64,000 bases of DNA from Picochlorum sp. 'celeri' (Eukaryota; Chlorophyta; Trebouxiophyceae). The position numbers and the translations under genes are program-made. The notes beneath the pieces were generated by a model that saw nothing but the letters and a program-made list of their open reading frames with translations, did not search any database and had not been told where the DNA came from. Within the stretch, counting starts at the first letter, position 1. Each line of letters starts with the position of its first letter. Positions 1-9,678 of this stretch are shown here, piece by piece. The stretch lies in assembly GCA_010909725.1 (NCBI GenBank), contig JAACMV010000020.1:124001-188000 (forward strand), written 5' to 3'.

Positions 1-374
1 TCTTTGCTGTTGGGTCGAGGAGAGGGCATGCTTGTCTCCTCGAGACGCTCCAGGTAGTTCTGGCACCAGTCTCAGTATCAGCAATGTTTGCACGGTGGCT
101 AGTTAGAACGCATGTGGTGTTATCAGGGATACTGTGGCGTGCTATGAGAGGTATTTCATATCCTCGTATCCTTGAATATTTCGACATTGGCCTTGGTAAG
201 GAAAGAGAGGATGTAATAGAATCATCTGGATTCAGTCTGACCCTTGCTTGTCTCCTTTTTGTGCCCCTGATTTTGACATTGCCCACAATTGGATGGTACT
301 CAATATTTGTGTGCATTTTAAATGGAGTGATTCAAAAATCAATCTATGGGTGTCTAGAATTAATATCATTTTGA
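1..374 (+). CDS. GPI1/PIG-Q-like subunit of GPI-GlcNAc transferase, C-terminal part (partial)
   Basis: An open frame enters from the left edge (codons in phase with position 3) and ends at a TGA near 374, so only the last ~124 residues are present. The visible part has a basic stretch with the LWRAMRG motif followed by a hydrophobic segment centred on LFVPLILTLPTIGWYSIFV. This order (W..xRGK/R, then a membrane segment with a LPT turn) matches the C-terminus of PIG-Q/GPI1, a subunit of the ER complex that transfers GlcNAc to phosphatidylinositol in the first step of GPI anchor synthesis. The family call rests on this short tail, so it is moderate. The gene is convergent with the MAP kinase, with 335 bp between stops. 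The ATG at 84 is internal, not a start. Confidence 0.55.
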   Translation, partial: FAVGSRRGHACLLETLQVVLAPVSVSAMFARWLVRTHVVLSGILWRAMRGISYPRILEYFDIGLGKEREDVIESSGFSLTLACLLFVPLILTLPTIGWYSIFVCILNGVIQKSIYGCLELISF

Positions 375-709
375 CGGTATTTACCACGAAATGATGCATG
401 TAGATTCAGGAGTTTGCAGTCCAAAATTATTATTGTTCTAGTGCATCCAAGTAGAAATCTCCTCGACGTGTGGCAATATAGTGCATTTTCACACATACGA
501 ATGCGGGAACTTTTCTAATTTGTTTGATTGGTGATTAATTGCACCGACTAGGATCAACTGTTTACAGCCTACATAGGCCACGAAACTTTAGTCAACAAAG
601 GTCAGAACCAGTTCTGTTTAAGAAATACTATATTCTACACTCAAATTCTGGGTGATGTACTAAAATGTGACTGAAAATTTCTCTCTAATCTCGCGAATGC
701 TGCGCATGT
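375..709. other. Intergenic, convergent 3' regions
   Basis: This AT-rich stretch lies between the stop of the GPI1-like gene and the stop of the MAP kinase. I see no open frame, tRNA-like fold or repeat that merits a call. It must hold both 3' UTRs and polyadenylation signals. Confidence 0.5.
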
Positions 710-1714
710 CTAAGGAGTTCCTTTTGGTGTAGCCATTGTTTGATGCAAGGGTTCATCCAAAGTCACATGCAAACTGCTAAAGTAGGGATGCTGTAATGCT
801 TCCTCTGCCGTCAATCTTTTTTTGGCATCAAAAGCTAGCATTCTGTTTAGCAAATCGATTGCTTCAGCATCTGCATTCGGAAAAAGTTTTTCGAAAGGTA
901 TGGGGTCTTGTTGAGGCACAGAATATAAATACTGTCTCAAAGAATCAGATAAATCCATGGCATTGACTGTTGATTCTGAAGGATTGCCTAGGACTCTGTA
1001 GATTAAGGAGAGAGTATGGATCCAATCGGTACCTGGAAACAAAGGTCTTCTACCCAAACATTCGGCAAAGATACATCCTGCTGACCAGATATCAACTTTG
1101 TAATCGTATCCCGTGCAGGAGAGTAATATTTCGGGAGCTCGATACCACCTTGTCACCACATACTCTGGCACAGCATCTTGTTGCCCAAACCATGCAGACA
1201 GACCAAAATCACAAATCTTAAGATCGCAAGTTGAGTTCAAAAGCAAGTTTGAAGGTTTCAGATCTCGATGAATGATACCTGCCGAATGGATGAATTTCAA
1301 TCCTCGTAAAAGCTGATACATAAAAAACCTGATTTGATCTGCAAGCAATTGCTGCGGGGACTTGAGAACCTGATGCAAATCTGTCTCCATAATATCATAC
1401 ACTACATATAAGTCATCAAACTCTGGTAAATTTGGAGATGGAAATATATCTCTAACAGCAACAATGTTTTCATGCCCTGAAAGGTGAGCTAGTGTCTCAA
1501 TTTCTGTCAAAGTCCGACGAGCATCCTGAGAATTGCGGAATGTTGACGAGATTTTCTTTATCGCCACGATATCTCCATTCTCTTTATCTTCAGCACTGCA
1601 AACTTTGCCGTAAGCACCTTTCCCAATGAGTTTCTTTACGTTGTATTGTTCAAGGCACTCAAAGGTATCATCAGTCACCTGGAACTGAAGGTATCGGACT
1701 GTGATCTGTTTCAT
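710..1714 (-). CDS. MAP kinase with atypical P-E-Y activation loop
   Basis: A 334-residue single-exon Ser/Thr kinase of the MAPK group (CMGC). The glycine loop GKGAYG is at residues 31-36, the ATP-anchoring Lys is K53 (AIKK), the catalytic loop HRDLKPSN is at 149-156 and the metal-binding DFG at 169-171. The P+1 segment VVTRWYRAPE and the APE motif are typical of MAPKs, as is the C-terminal lobe with DIWSAGCIFAE. The activation lip reads V-P-E-Y where MAPKs have T-x-Y, so the MKK-phosphorylated Thr is replaced by Pro at 183 while the Tyr at 185 stays. The DFG-to-PEY loop is short. No docking extension is present beyond about residue 315. The ATG at 1714 starts just upstream of the kinase fold. 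A normal ERK role cannot be assumed; activation may depend on Tyr alone or be atypical. Confidence 0.93.
   Translation of the reverse strand: MKQITVRYLQFQVTDDTFECLEQYNVKKLIGKGAYGKVCSAEDKENGDIVAIKKISSTFRNSQDARRTLTEIETLAHLSGHENIVAVRDIFPSPNLPEFDDLYVVYDIMETDLHQVLKSPQQLLADQIRFFMYQLLRGLKFIHSAGIIHRDLKPSNLLLNSTCDLKICDFGLSAWFGQQDAVPEYVVTRWYRAPEILLSCTGYDYKVDIWSAGCIFAECLGRRPLFPGTDWIHTLSLIYRVLGNPSESTVNAMDLSDSLRQYLYSVPQQDPIPFEKLFPNADAEAIDLLNRMLAFDAKKRLTAEEALQHPYFSSLHVTLDEPLHQTMATPKGTP
1160..1168 (-). other. MAPK activation-loop P-E-Y codons
   Basis: The three codons read CCA GAG TAT on the minus strand, in the place of the canonical T-E-Y phosphorylation motif. The flanks (DFG upstream, VVTRWYRAPE downstream) fix the register without gaps. 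Confidence 0.9.
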
Positions 1715-2335
1715 CGGTAATTACTATGCGACAGGAATTTTTCAATTTAAAGAAGTTTGTTCTTGAGTCCCGGAATATGTCAAGGTGCTCAACCTGTGGC
1801 GAAAAGGCCTAACGAAACCCCAACGCCCTGGGTTTAAAGTTAATGAGCAAAGAGCGATGACGGCACTAATTTCAAATTATCTCGATTTTCAATACTATAT
1901 TGATATTTCTGATATATCTACTAATAGCCAGGAAACTGTATACTGCAATTGGCTACGCGTTCGATACGTCCTCGGGCGATCATCCCATGACCATGAGCAA
2001 GTGTTGCCATATGGCAGTGTGCATGCATGCACACCCATCCAGGAGGAGCATGCAGCTGCATGGCCCATTATCAGTCTAGAAGTGACTACGATTCACGTTG
2101 ACATCCAGTGGTTGATATATATATATAGTCGTATATAATCCACGGTTGAATGATAAAACAGCGCTTCTTGTGTGTGTAAATGCAAATGTGAGGTGTGGGC
2201 ACACCTGGGTTGCTCGATGCACAAGACCAGGAGAAAGGCGCATATAAGGGTTTGGAACATTCGATCACATATTTGCTTCCTTGTACATAACTGTTACACA
2301 TTGCTATAGTAATCATAACATATCAAGTCAATGAT
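1715..2335. other. Intergenic region upstream of the MAP kinase
   Basis: 621 bp between the MAPK start and the RPL26 stop, both on the minus strand. It holds the MAPK promoter and RPL26 3' UTR. A (TA)n tract lies near 2116-2127. A plus-strand open frame of 117 codons (1785-2138) has no domain, low-complexity composition and no splice-linked partner, so I do not call it a gene. Confidence 0.4.
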
Positions 2336-3206
2336 TTACTCCACACTGTCCATGGCAGCAACCTCCTCCTCTGTGAACTTGCCCTTCTCGCCCTTTCCAG
2401 CACGCTTACGCTCAATCAAAGACTTTCTGTCTGAATCCATTTTCAATTTGGTGACCATCACCTTGGAAGGATCCAGTCCAACTGGTACACTAGCGCCATT
2501 TGCCTTCTCTCTTACAAGACGGTCAATGTGGATGACCCATTTCTTTCTGTAAACCTCCACGACCTTTCCTTCACGTCCCTTATATGTTCCACGGACAACA
2601 GTTACTTCATCATCCTTTCTAATTGGCATGGAACGGACTCCAAGCTTCTTTCTGAGCTCCCCGGAGAGAGGAGCGCTCATAAGCTTTCGGCGCACGTTGG
2701 ATGGTGCGGTGAAATGTGCCTGCATCAACAAGACAAAAAAAATGATACGATCTCTATATACCATTTACTTTGGGAGTTGCATGGAATGAATGAATGAAAA
2801 TGCTGGAAGAAGGCGTGTCGAGTTCAGCCGTCCTTGCTCAAAGATGATGCCAAAACCTGATATCCAAACCAAATAGGCTACCTCAGGATAAAAGAGACAA
2901 TATCTTATCTGTTTATCATTCGCAGAAACAGAGCGAAGCACCAACACATCTTTCAGGGACCACGAAAGCCCGCCGACGGCGGTCGAGATGCTAGCACCTT
3001 TTGCCCCACCGCTGGCATGATTGTGAGCTTTCTTGTATTTTAGAACATCATATTTGCTAATGTTTCCAAAAGTGATGCATCATTGCTCTGTTTTCTGGGT
3101 TAAAACTAGTGAGGCTTGGCAGCCGACTCGCACTCCCCCAACCCGTCTTGTCACCTACCTTGCGGCATTTACGCCTGCTGGACGTAACAGTAGAACTGAA
3201 CTTCAT
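2336..3206 (-). CDS. RPL26: 60S ribosomal protein L26 (uL24), two exons
   Basis: Exon 1 is 3159-3206 and encodes [16 protein letters not shown]; exon 2 is 2336-2719 and begins [12 protein letters not shown]. The join is phase 0 at the invariant RK/AHF junction of eukaryotic L26, with donor gtaggt and acceptor gatgcag. The product of about 144 residues carries the KOW motif ([25 protein letters not shown]) and the usual basic N-terminus. It binds 25S/5.8S rRNA near the peptide exit tunnel. The 439-nt intron is several times longer than most introns in the window and has its own hairpin (see findings). The start is 228 bp from the divergent ABC1 kinase start. Confidence 0.95.
2720..3158 (-). 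other. RPL26 intron, 439 nt, possible host of a small RNA
   Basis: Bounded by gtaggt and cag. It contains a GC-rich near-perfect hairpin (ccgccg-a-cggcgg, near 2970-2982) and several CUGA and UGAUG-like words on the transcribed strand. Ribosomal protein introns often carry snoRNAs, but no complete C/D or H/ACA unit could be proven by eye. Confidence 0.35.
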
Positions 3207-3434
3207 TTTATTCTAATAGTTGGTATATAAATATGTGACGCGTCGTTGCCTGAGCCTTGTATTGAGCCAACATCAGTGGATGTATCAACATCTCTAAATT
3301 CTGCTCCCGGTCAATCGTATATTTTGACCGACTAGATATGCAACTTGACCTGAGAGAAGCCTCCGAACGGACATCAAAACGATTGTACCCGGATAGCATT
3401 TCTCTTCACGAGGAATGCCAAATAAGTTTTAAAG
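3207..3434. promoter_or_regulatory. Divergent promoter region RPL26 / ABC1 kinase
   Basis: A 228-bp spacer separates two divergent start codons, so both core promoters must lie here or extend into the genes. TATA-like words occur near 3225-3231 (tatataaata). No specific factor site is recognised. Confidence 0.45.
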
Positions 3435-5159
3435 ATGGATGTTAAAGGGGTATCGATCCATCGCAGTGGCAAACACGCTAGTTCCGGTTCAAACTCTGCC
3501 CAGACAGTGACTGGAGGAGAGTTGACGCCCCTAAAGAAAGTCCAACGCACGTCAGAATTCTGGATTCGAGCAACCTCAGTTTATGCTGGATATAAAGCCA
3601 CTCAAATCAGGTCTTCATTGCTGAGAAATGTCCTGGGTTGGTCAGACGAGCGTGTGGAAGAGGAAGTCTGGGCAAAGCAGCATGAAAGAGCTGCAGAACA
3701 AATGTACTCAATTTGCGTGGATCTGCGGGGGTTCTATTTGAAAGGAGGACAATTTTTAGGGGCTAGGAGTGATTTTATCCCAATACAAATTTGCAAGAAA
3801 CTCTCTCTGCTACAAGACAAGGTTCCACCGATGCCTAAAGAGCAAGCACAAGCAGCAATCGAGGCTGAACTAGGGACACCTTTGGAGAACGTATTCGAAT
3901 GGATAGATTTGGATGAACCACTAGGGTCAGCATCAATATCTCAGGTTCATAAAGCTAAATTAAGGTTATCACAGAGCATCAAATCAAAACCACGACTTTG
4001 GCAAAGAATCTGGTCGTGGCTGAGGCAAAAGGACTTTGATCAAATACAGCGTGCTCAGGGATATAGAAAAGACGGAGCAGGAGAAATATCTGAAATGCTG
4101 TATTATAATTCTAGTGACGTTGATACCTGTTTTGGACCCCACCGATCTTTTGACCCCAGCGAAATTGCCCAGTATGCCCCTCCTGATGGCACAGTTGCAG
4201 TGAAAATTCAATATCCAAACTCATTGCCAACCATGACGATGGACTTGCAGAGTCTTCGAATCTGGGCCGCATTTTTATCGAAGACCGAAATCAAATTTGA
4301 TATGTTAAGTGCTGTAGATGAGCTTGCGAAGCAAATCAAGTTGGAATTCGACTTCAGCAGGGAAGCCAGAATCATGAATGCAGTTGCAAAGCAATTTGAC
4401 GGTCTTGGGCACAGAATCCTGGTTCCAAGAAGTATACCGCCTCTTGTAACTCCAAGACTCCTTGTCATGGATTTTATCGATGGAATACCTATCACGAAGA
4501 TGAAGGATCAGGTCGAATTTCAGAACCTTCCTGCAGCAACTAAGAGAATGGCAGCTCGTCAAATTCTCGGCAAAGTTTCGGAGGCATACGGTCGAATGAT
4601 ACTTCTGGATGGCTTATTTCAAGCAGATGGACATCCTGGGAATATTTTAGTGATGAAAGGAGGAAGGATTGGTCTAATAGACTATGGACAATCTAAAAAG
4701 CTTCCAGACCGGTATCGGTTGCCATTTGCCAAGATGATTCTGGCCCTTGAGCAGAAAGACAACTCTAAAATATGCAGAGCCATGCAAGAATTAAATATAG
4801 AAACGTCAGAAGGCGACGAAGCGGTCAAAGCTCGGATTGCCTGGGGAATGTTTGATACAGAGGGCACCATCAACCCCTTTGACCCAAATTCGCCAATCAA
4901 GCAAGTTTCTGTTGAGAACTTCCCTTCTGACTTATTTTTTGTACTAAGAGTATCTCAGTTACTGAGAGGATTATCAAATGGGATGAACATACATGATTTC
5001 AGTGCAGCGAAGCAATGGAGTGGTTTTGCCCGAACAGCAATCAGAGATCTTGAAGGGTATGCTGGCAATGACAGTCATGATAAGGATACCTCGATAGAAG
5101 AGTACATATGTATGTTGCCGATCGATGGGTATTTTGAAATACCAGAGCTTCCCAGCTAA
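3435..5159 (+). CDS. ABC1/ADCK/UbiB family atypical kinase
   Basis: A 574-residue protein of the UbiB/ADCK family, linked in mitochondria to ubiquinone metabolism and in plastids to plastoquinone, tocopherol and stress responses. The signature KxGQ motif is at 103-106 (LKGGQFLGAR). The Ala-rich nucleotide loop is replaced by GSASISQVHKA at 164-174. The Lys of VAVK is K257, the ExD motif lies in EFDFSREA (304-311), the catalytic QADGHPGN at 396-403 and the metal-binding loop is DYG at 416-418. An insertion of about 75 residues (about 177-252) separates the Ala-rich loop from the VAVK strand. The N-terminus is basic and Ser-rich but not a clear transit peptide. The stop lies 5 bp from the stop of the convergent zinc-finger gene, so the mRNAs must overlap. 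Confidence 0.93.
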   Translation: MDVKGVSIHRSGKHASSGSNSAQTVTGGELTPLKKVQRTSEFWIRATSVYAGYKATQIRSSLLRNVLGWSDERVEEEVWAKQHERAAEQMYSICVDLRGFYLKGGQFLGARSDFIPIQICKKLSLLQDKVPPMPKEQAQAAIEAELGTPLENVFEWIDLDEPLGSASISQVHKAKLRLSQSIKSKPRLWQRIWSWLRQKDFDQIQRAQGYRKDGAGEISEMLYYNSSDVDTCFGPHRSFDPSEIAQYAPPDGTVAVKIQYPNSLPTMTMDLQSLRIWAAFLSKTEIKFDMLSAVDELAKQIKLEFDFSREARIMNAVAKQFDGLGHRILVPRSIPPLVTPRLLVMDFIDGIPITKMKDQVEFQNLPAATKRMAARQILGKVSEAYGRMILLDGLFQADGHPGNILVMKGGRIGLIDYGQSKKLPDRYRLPFAKMILALEQKDNSKICRAMQELNIETSEGDEAVKARIAWGMFDTEGTINPFDPNSPIKQVSVENFPSDLFFVLRVSQLLRGLSNGMNIHDFSAAKQWSGFARTAIRDLEGYAGNDSHDKDTSIEEYICMLPIDGYFEIPELPS

Positions 5160-5164
5160 ATGTC

Positions 5165-5898
5165 TCAGCCTGCCTCAGAATCGCCCTTTTGACCTTTCTT
5201 TTGCATTCTCTGTCGCTTACCGGGCCTGGACTTGCGCTTTTTGCCTCTTGGTTTATCACCTCCTTTTCTCTTCTCCATTGTATCAACCAAGGACTGGATT
5301 CTTTGTAACCGTTCACCGTGGGTCTCAACTTCGTCTTCTGCTTCATCATTCTTTGAGCTTTTGTCAGCAAATACAAAGCATTCCACATGACTCTCTACAT
5401 CATCGATCCCTTCCACACCACAGCGCTTCTGGTGGACTTTAGAATGGATGTGTTGAAGCAATGCGGTACTGTTGAGCAAAAGCCTCCTCTTTCCTGTACA
5501 CATCATGCATCTCAGAGCCTTCCCTCGAACCATCCTGTGTGCCATGCCTGCCTCATACCACTCCCTGTACGCAAACTTCCAGATAGTTCCCGCATCTCAT
5601 TATATTCCACAATGCAATATAAAACGCACCGCACTTGTGCTCTTACATCAGCGCCATCACTATCTAAGCTGTCACTCTCCTCTCCAGAAAGAGAATCCAA
5701 CCTACTACTTCGCTCAAGCCTCACATGCTGTCCTTCTTCCTCCCTTTCACTACTTCCAGTAGATACATCCAAACTCTCGGAGGAAGATGACACAGCATCA
5801 GATTCCTGACTCTGGTCGCTACTGCTGGATGTGGAGTTTGCATCTCCTTCACCTCCCTGTCCTCGACGCAAAAGGACCCAATCTTTACGTTTGAACAT
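5165..5898 (-). CDS. C2H2 (U1-type) zinc-finger protein, two exons
   Basis: Exon 1 is 5647-5898 (ATG giving MFKRKDW) and exon 2 is 5165-5575, joined in phase 0 across a 71-nt intron (donor gtaaga, acceptor ggaag). Exon 1 is acidic and Ser-rich (tracts such as TSSSSDQSQESDAVSSSSES). Exon 2 carries the finger LRCMMC...LLQHIHSKVHQKRC, a C-x2-C pair and two spaced His, followed by an acidic/coiled part and a very basic tail (KPRGKKRKSRPGKRQRMQK) resembling a nucleolar localisation signal. This layout fits small nucleolar or RNA-associated zinc-finger proteins, but no named orthologue is assigned. Another acceptor within exon 2 is possible; the chosen one keeps an aromatic-rich stretch (FAYREWYEAGM) before the finger. 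Confidence 0.75.
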
Positions 5899-6937
5899 GG
5901 ATTTCAATCTTTTACATCTACTATCATTGCAATCATACAGATTTTCACTGGTTCAAGAGAATCTGCACACGACCATGCATGTATCCCGCGCAATAGACCT
6001 TGCCACCCAGTGACATTGATTTACAATATATTCGCAATACGTGGGACAGTGTGATATTGTTTCATCTATTTCTCCCCTGCTACATAATTTTAATTAACGA
6101 GTCTGGGTATCAGCATCCATGTCGATGGTCATGCCATCCAGTCAGACAACAAGAAGAAGATCTGTGCTATGAACACTGCCACATGCTTTGAGAATGATAT
6201 GCACGTATCGGAGCCCCTCATGACACAGATATCTTCCCATCTCTGCAGATGGATATCTGCTGGGGTGTGCACGTAGTTTGTGAGTAATGATACGGCCACT
6301 GCTAGCACGAGCTCTGTATTTGGATGCGGAGTCATGAGGGGAATCGGACAGTCGTACGGTCGAAACCATCGCATCAAAGCCTCACTCACATCATGGACCC
6401 CTTACACACAAGGGAACGCAATATTTATTTATACATGATCCAATATCTCTTTGCTTGGAACCTGTCTCAAAGGAGGATCGCCGCGCACGAATAATTTGAC
6501 TTTCAATCACTGGACAATTCGGATCAGAGCCGTGTTCTGTGTCGTGTGTGCAGCGTTGGCATTGCGAGGTATGATTGGATTATAATGAACAATATATTGT
6601 CCTTGGCGTGTGTATGGTGGGTAGCATGAAGGATGGCGTTCGCTCTGTAACCCTGTGCGACTGGCTCGTGTCAGGACAGAATGTCAAACGTATGCCCCTA
6701 TTAGAGGATTGAGTGCATATAGTGATTGGTACTAGTTGTGTTTTCTCAGTCGCTGATGGGGCGGAGCGTCTTTTGTCGGCGACCATGAACTGACACCTGG
6801 GCCACTTTTTCATCTGCTCAATAGAACAAACTTCTGATATTCAAGTCATGGGAGGGACTCTGATGACATAGAACGTGTTTTTGAATGTTCAGGTGATTTC
6901 CAACTATTGTGTTCCATCGAATTCTGACAAAGGAACC
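5899..6937. other. About 1 kb without a supported gene
   Basis: The stretch lies between the C2H2 start (minus) and the G3BP-like start (plus), so it should hold both promoters and 5' UTRs. Open frames on both strands are under 90 codons and lack family features. An acceptor-like gttcag just before 6892 suggests that the G3BP-like mRNA has a 5' UTR intron ending near 6891. No tRNA or snRNA was recognised. Confidence 0.4.
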
Positions 6938-8299
6938 ATGACTGGTCATCTGGAAAATGCCAGTGAAACTCCAACACCAGCACAGACAGTGGGGAATCAA
7001 TTTGTCTCTCAGTACTATACAGTGCTTCATTCGTCTCCGAAACATTTGTATCGATTTTACTCAGAAAATTCGAGCATGACTCATGTGGATATAGTTTTGG
7101 AGGGTGGAAGTGTGATGCAAAGGATGAAACATGCATCTGGGCAGAAAATGATTGATGATACCTTGACAAGTCTTCACGAGAAGGATATCACGACTGACAT
7201 ATTCTCTGTGGATTCCCAGTATTCTCTTGATGGAGGAGTCATGGTGCAAGTGACCGGAGCCCTTCAAGAGTCTGGAGGAATCAAGCGCTCGTTTGTCCAG
7301 ACATTTTTCCTAGCCGTCCAAGAGAAAGGATTTTATGTCCTGAATGATATTTTCCGCTACCTGCTTCCAAGTGATGAATTGTCAGAAACAAAGCAATTCT
7401 CAGACACGTACGCATCAGAGCATGCTGTCAAATCTAAGAGTGACTCTAGTAGTCCTCCAGGTATCACAACACCCCCAGATCAAGTTTCTCCTGGGAGAGA
7501 TTCTGAATCAGGGGTAGACAATGCCGTGTCGTTTCAGGTAGGTTCTGGAGAAAATGGAGCTCTTGTAAAAGAGGCTCAGAAGCCCACAGAGACTGTTCTA
7601 TTTAGAGAGAAGAATGCAGAGAAGCAGGAGGGAGACCAAGTTTCTGCTGTTGAGGAGACGCTTTCGAAATTGGATGTGTCAAACTCCCAAAAACCATCCT
7701 CATATTTATCTACTACAACAAAGGGAATCTTTTTGAGAGACATACCTGCTGGAGTTAGTGCAGATGAGTTACAGAGAGCCCTGGAGGCTTTTGGACCTCT
7801 GAAGCCCAACTCGCTGTCTGTGAAGTCAGCCAAGGGTAAAGGGTCATATGCTTTCGTAGATTTTCTTTCAGTCGAAAGTGCCCAGGCATGTCTCAACAAT
7901 GGACTAGTTTTCCAAGGAGCGAGGATATCTCTGGAGCCGAAGCGTCCAACAATCATCAGGCATGCGTCTGGAAATGGAAGGCGGCAAAAGGGAAACAATC
8001 AAAGTACACCAAGGCAAGGTGTCAGGCAAGTTCCTCCTTATCCCATGACTGTTCAGCAGTACGCAGGAATGCAGTTTCCTCATTCCCACATGGTACTGTA
8101 TCCCCCAGGAACTATAGGTGTTCCGGTCACAATGGGAATGCAGATGGCACAGGGAATGATGCCTCAGATGCAACAGCCACCGCCTCCTCCTCCTCCCCCC
8201 CCTCAAGGAATCAACGCATATATTAATCCTTATGAGAAACCAAGATCTAAGCAAAAGAAGAAGTCAACAGAACAGAGGGCAGAGCAAAATTCCGAGTAG
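6938..8299 (+). CDS. G3BP-like protein: NTF2 domain plus RRM
   Basis: About 453 residues from the ATG at 6938; the in-frame codon further upstream is GTG and probably UTR or intron. An NTF2-like fold spans about residues 16-140 (QFVSQYYTVLHSSPKHLYRF; later FVQTFFLAVQEKGFYVLNDIFRY), as in G3BP/Rasputin and plant NTF2-RRM proteins. A low-complexity acidic and Ser-rich linker follows. One RRM lies at about 262-336 (GIFLRDIPAGVSADELQRAL; GSYAFVDFLSVESAQACL). The C-terminus has a Met/Gln-rich stretch, a run of nine prolines and a basic tail. The family assembles stress granules and binds mRNA in the cytoplasm. Single exon. RGG boxes typical of animal G3BP are not obvious. Confidence 0.9.
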   Translation: MTGHLENASETPTPAQTVGNQFVSQYYTVLHSSPKHLYRFYSENSSMTHVDIVLEGGSVMQRMKHASGQKMIDDTLTSLHEKDITTDIFSVDSQYSLDGGVMVQVTGALQESGGIKRSFVQTFFLAVQEKGFYVLNDIFRYLLPSDELSETKQFSDTYASEHAVKSKSDSSSPPGITTPPDQVSPGRDSESGVDNAVSFQVGSGENGALVKEAQKPTETVLFREKNAEKQEGDQVSAVEETLSKLDVSNSQKPSSYLSTTTKGIFLRDIPAGVSADELQRALEAFGPLKPNSLSVKSAKGKGSYAFVDFLSVESAQACLNNGLVFQGARISLEPKRPTIIRHASGNGRRQKGNNQSTPRQGVRQVPPYPMTVQQYAGMQFPHSHMVLYPPGTIGVPVTMGMQMAQGMMPQMQQPPPPPPPPPQGINAYINPYEKPRSKQKKKSTEQRAEQNSE

Positions 8300-8381
8300 G
8301 TATGAGTGTCAATTTCTATTACATATTTTTCGACCTGTAAGATATTCATTTGTACCACAATAGCAATTAAAAAAATAGCTT

Positions 8382-9678
8382 TCAGTGCATGTTGTACACG
8401 AGGCTGTCACTTAATGCCTGGTTAAATATGCCAGATAACTTGTGAGCATATTTGTAGTACATCGATTCCTGGCCATTGAAGATCTTTGCATTTTTAAATA
8501 TCCGCGCGACATCTGCAGCAAAAATATCCATTGTGATGTATTTATTCCCAGCCTCCACGGTTTTTTCGAATCGTGCTGATATCTATAGGATCTTTGACCA
8601 GGTCCAGGTAGTTGGGCACCTCTGCCACATTGACTGGCTCAAGAAATGGCCAAGATATTTGCTCTTTTGCGATAATATCTAGAAGTCTGAGTTGAAGTGC
8701 TTTCATATTCTCAATAGTGGATTCCATTATCTTTCCATCCATTCTAATTTGAAAAGTTGGATGTGATGCAGCATGTGATTCTGGTGTCCATCCAGCCTCA
8801 ATCACCCCTGGAATATCCTTTAGCTCCACTCGAACATTGCCATTATCGGAATTCCAATAGTTTAAGCCTGGATATACAACACTAGCTTTGCTCATTTCCT
8901 GAACGTCCTCCTCCAAGTATGACTTTTGAGTCTCAATCATGTCAGGAATATTATTGTATGGTAGAGTGGGATGAATGTAACATTCCATCAAAGTCCCACC
9001 ATCATAGTCCTTAATGTAGCCATACCATCTTTCTTTTGGCATACTTTGGAATTTGGTAAAACCTTGCTTGGCAAAATATCCAACAGCAGCATTGTCTGCG
9101 TACGTTAGGAAGTATTCCATGGCATCATTTTCCCTTGCATAATACTTTGTCCAATTCATCAACCGGGTTCCAAAACCGGAAACTTGAAGAGTCTGAGCAA
9201 CAGCACAAAATGCAATCTCTGCAAACTTCTTCTCATGGAAAGGTCGGTACGTAATACCTGCTAAAACCTTGCCATTCTTCCTCTGAATCACAACGGACCT
9301 ATGCCTCCTATCAAACACCAGTCTGGAAATATACGTTTTTGGCATATTTGGCAAACATTTTGAGAAGATGTTCTTCAACCCTATCAAAGTTTTGCTACTC
9401 TGTGGCTGCCCGTCATTGGTCACATAAGATGCAGTGACTTCACCCGTTCGCTCTCTTTCAAGGTGCATCCTCTCTCGACTACAGTACGTCGTCAGCATAT
9501 TCTCTTCCCCATTCATATGCCTCCGACACCCTTGATCTGCTTGAATCGCATCATCCTGGTTCACGTTGAACGTGCCAGGCTCCGAAGCAACTGTTACTGA
9601 ATTTAGAGCTCCCGCTTCTTCGATGACGACCCCTGCGAGAGGTGGCCTTGATTCCATCGATCCTCCATTCATACTCAT
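8382..9678 (-). pseudogene. GCN5: GCN5 histone acetyltransferase, frame broken by a one-base insertion in the bromodomain
   Basis: The ATG at 9678 (MSMNGGSMES) opens a frame with the GCN5 HAT domain: FAEIAFCAV holds the catalytic Glu, followed by the acetyl-CoA loop QVSGFGTRLM and YADNAAVGYFAKQGF. A bromodomain follows (WPFLEPVNVAEVPNYLDLVKDPIDISTIRK). Directly after this the frame runs into a stop at 8542, whereas the +1 frame continues as a perfect bromodomain second half (NKYITMDIFAADVARIF, AKIFNGQESMYYKYAHKL) to a TGA at 8382-8384. The shift maps to a run of six T (six A on the coding strand) at 8561-8566; five would restore the frame. This may be an assembly indel, a true mutation or a frameshift site. 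GCN5 is the SAGA/ADA HAT for H3. I list it as broken only because the sequence reads so. Confidence 0.85.

Noticed and set aside
1785..2138. 117-codon plus-strand frame upstream of the MAP kinase
   Set aside because: No family features, runs into TA repeats, lies in the MAPK promoter.
2990..3010. Reading MPAVGQKV near the RPL26 intron hairpin as the first exon of L26
   Set aside because: The true first exon ([16 protein letters not shown]) lies at 3159-3206 and matches the family exactly.
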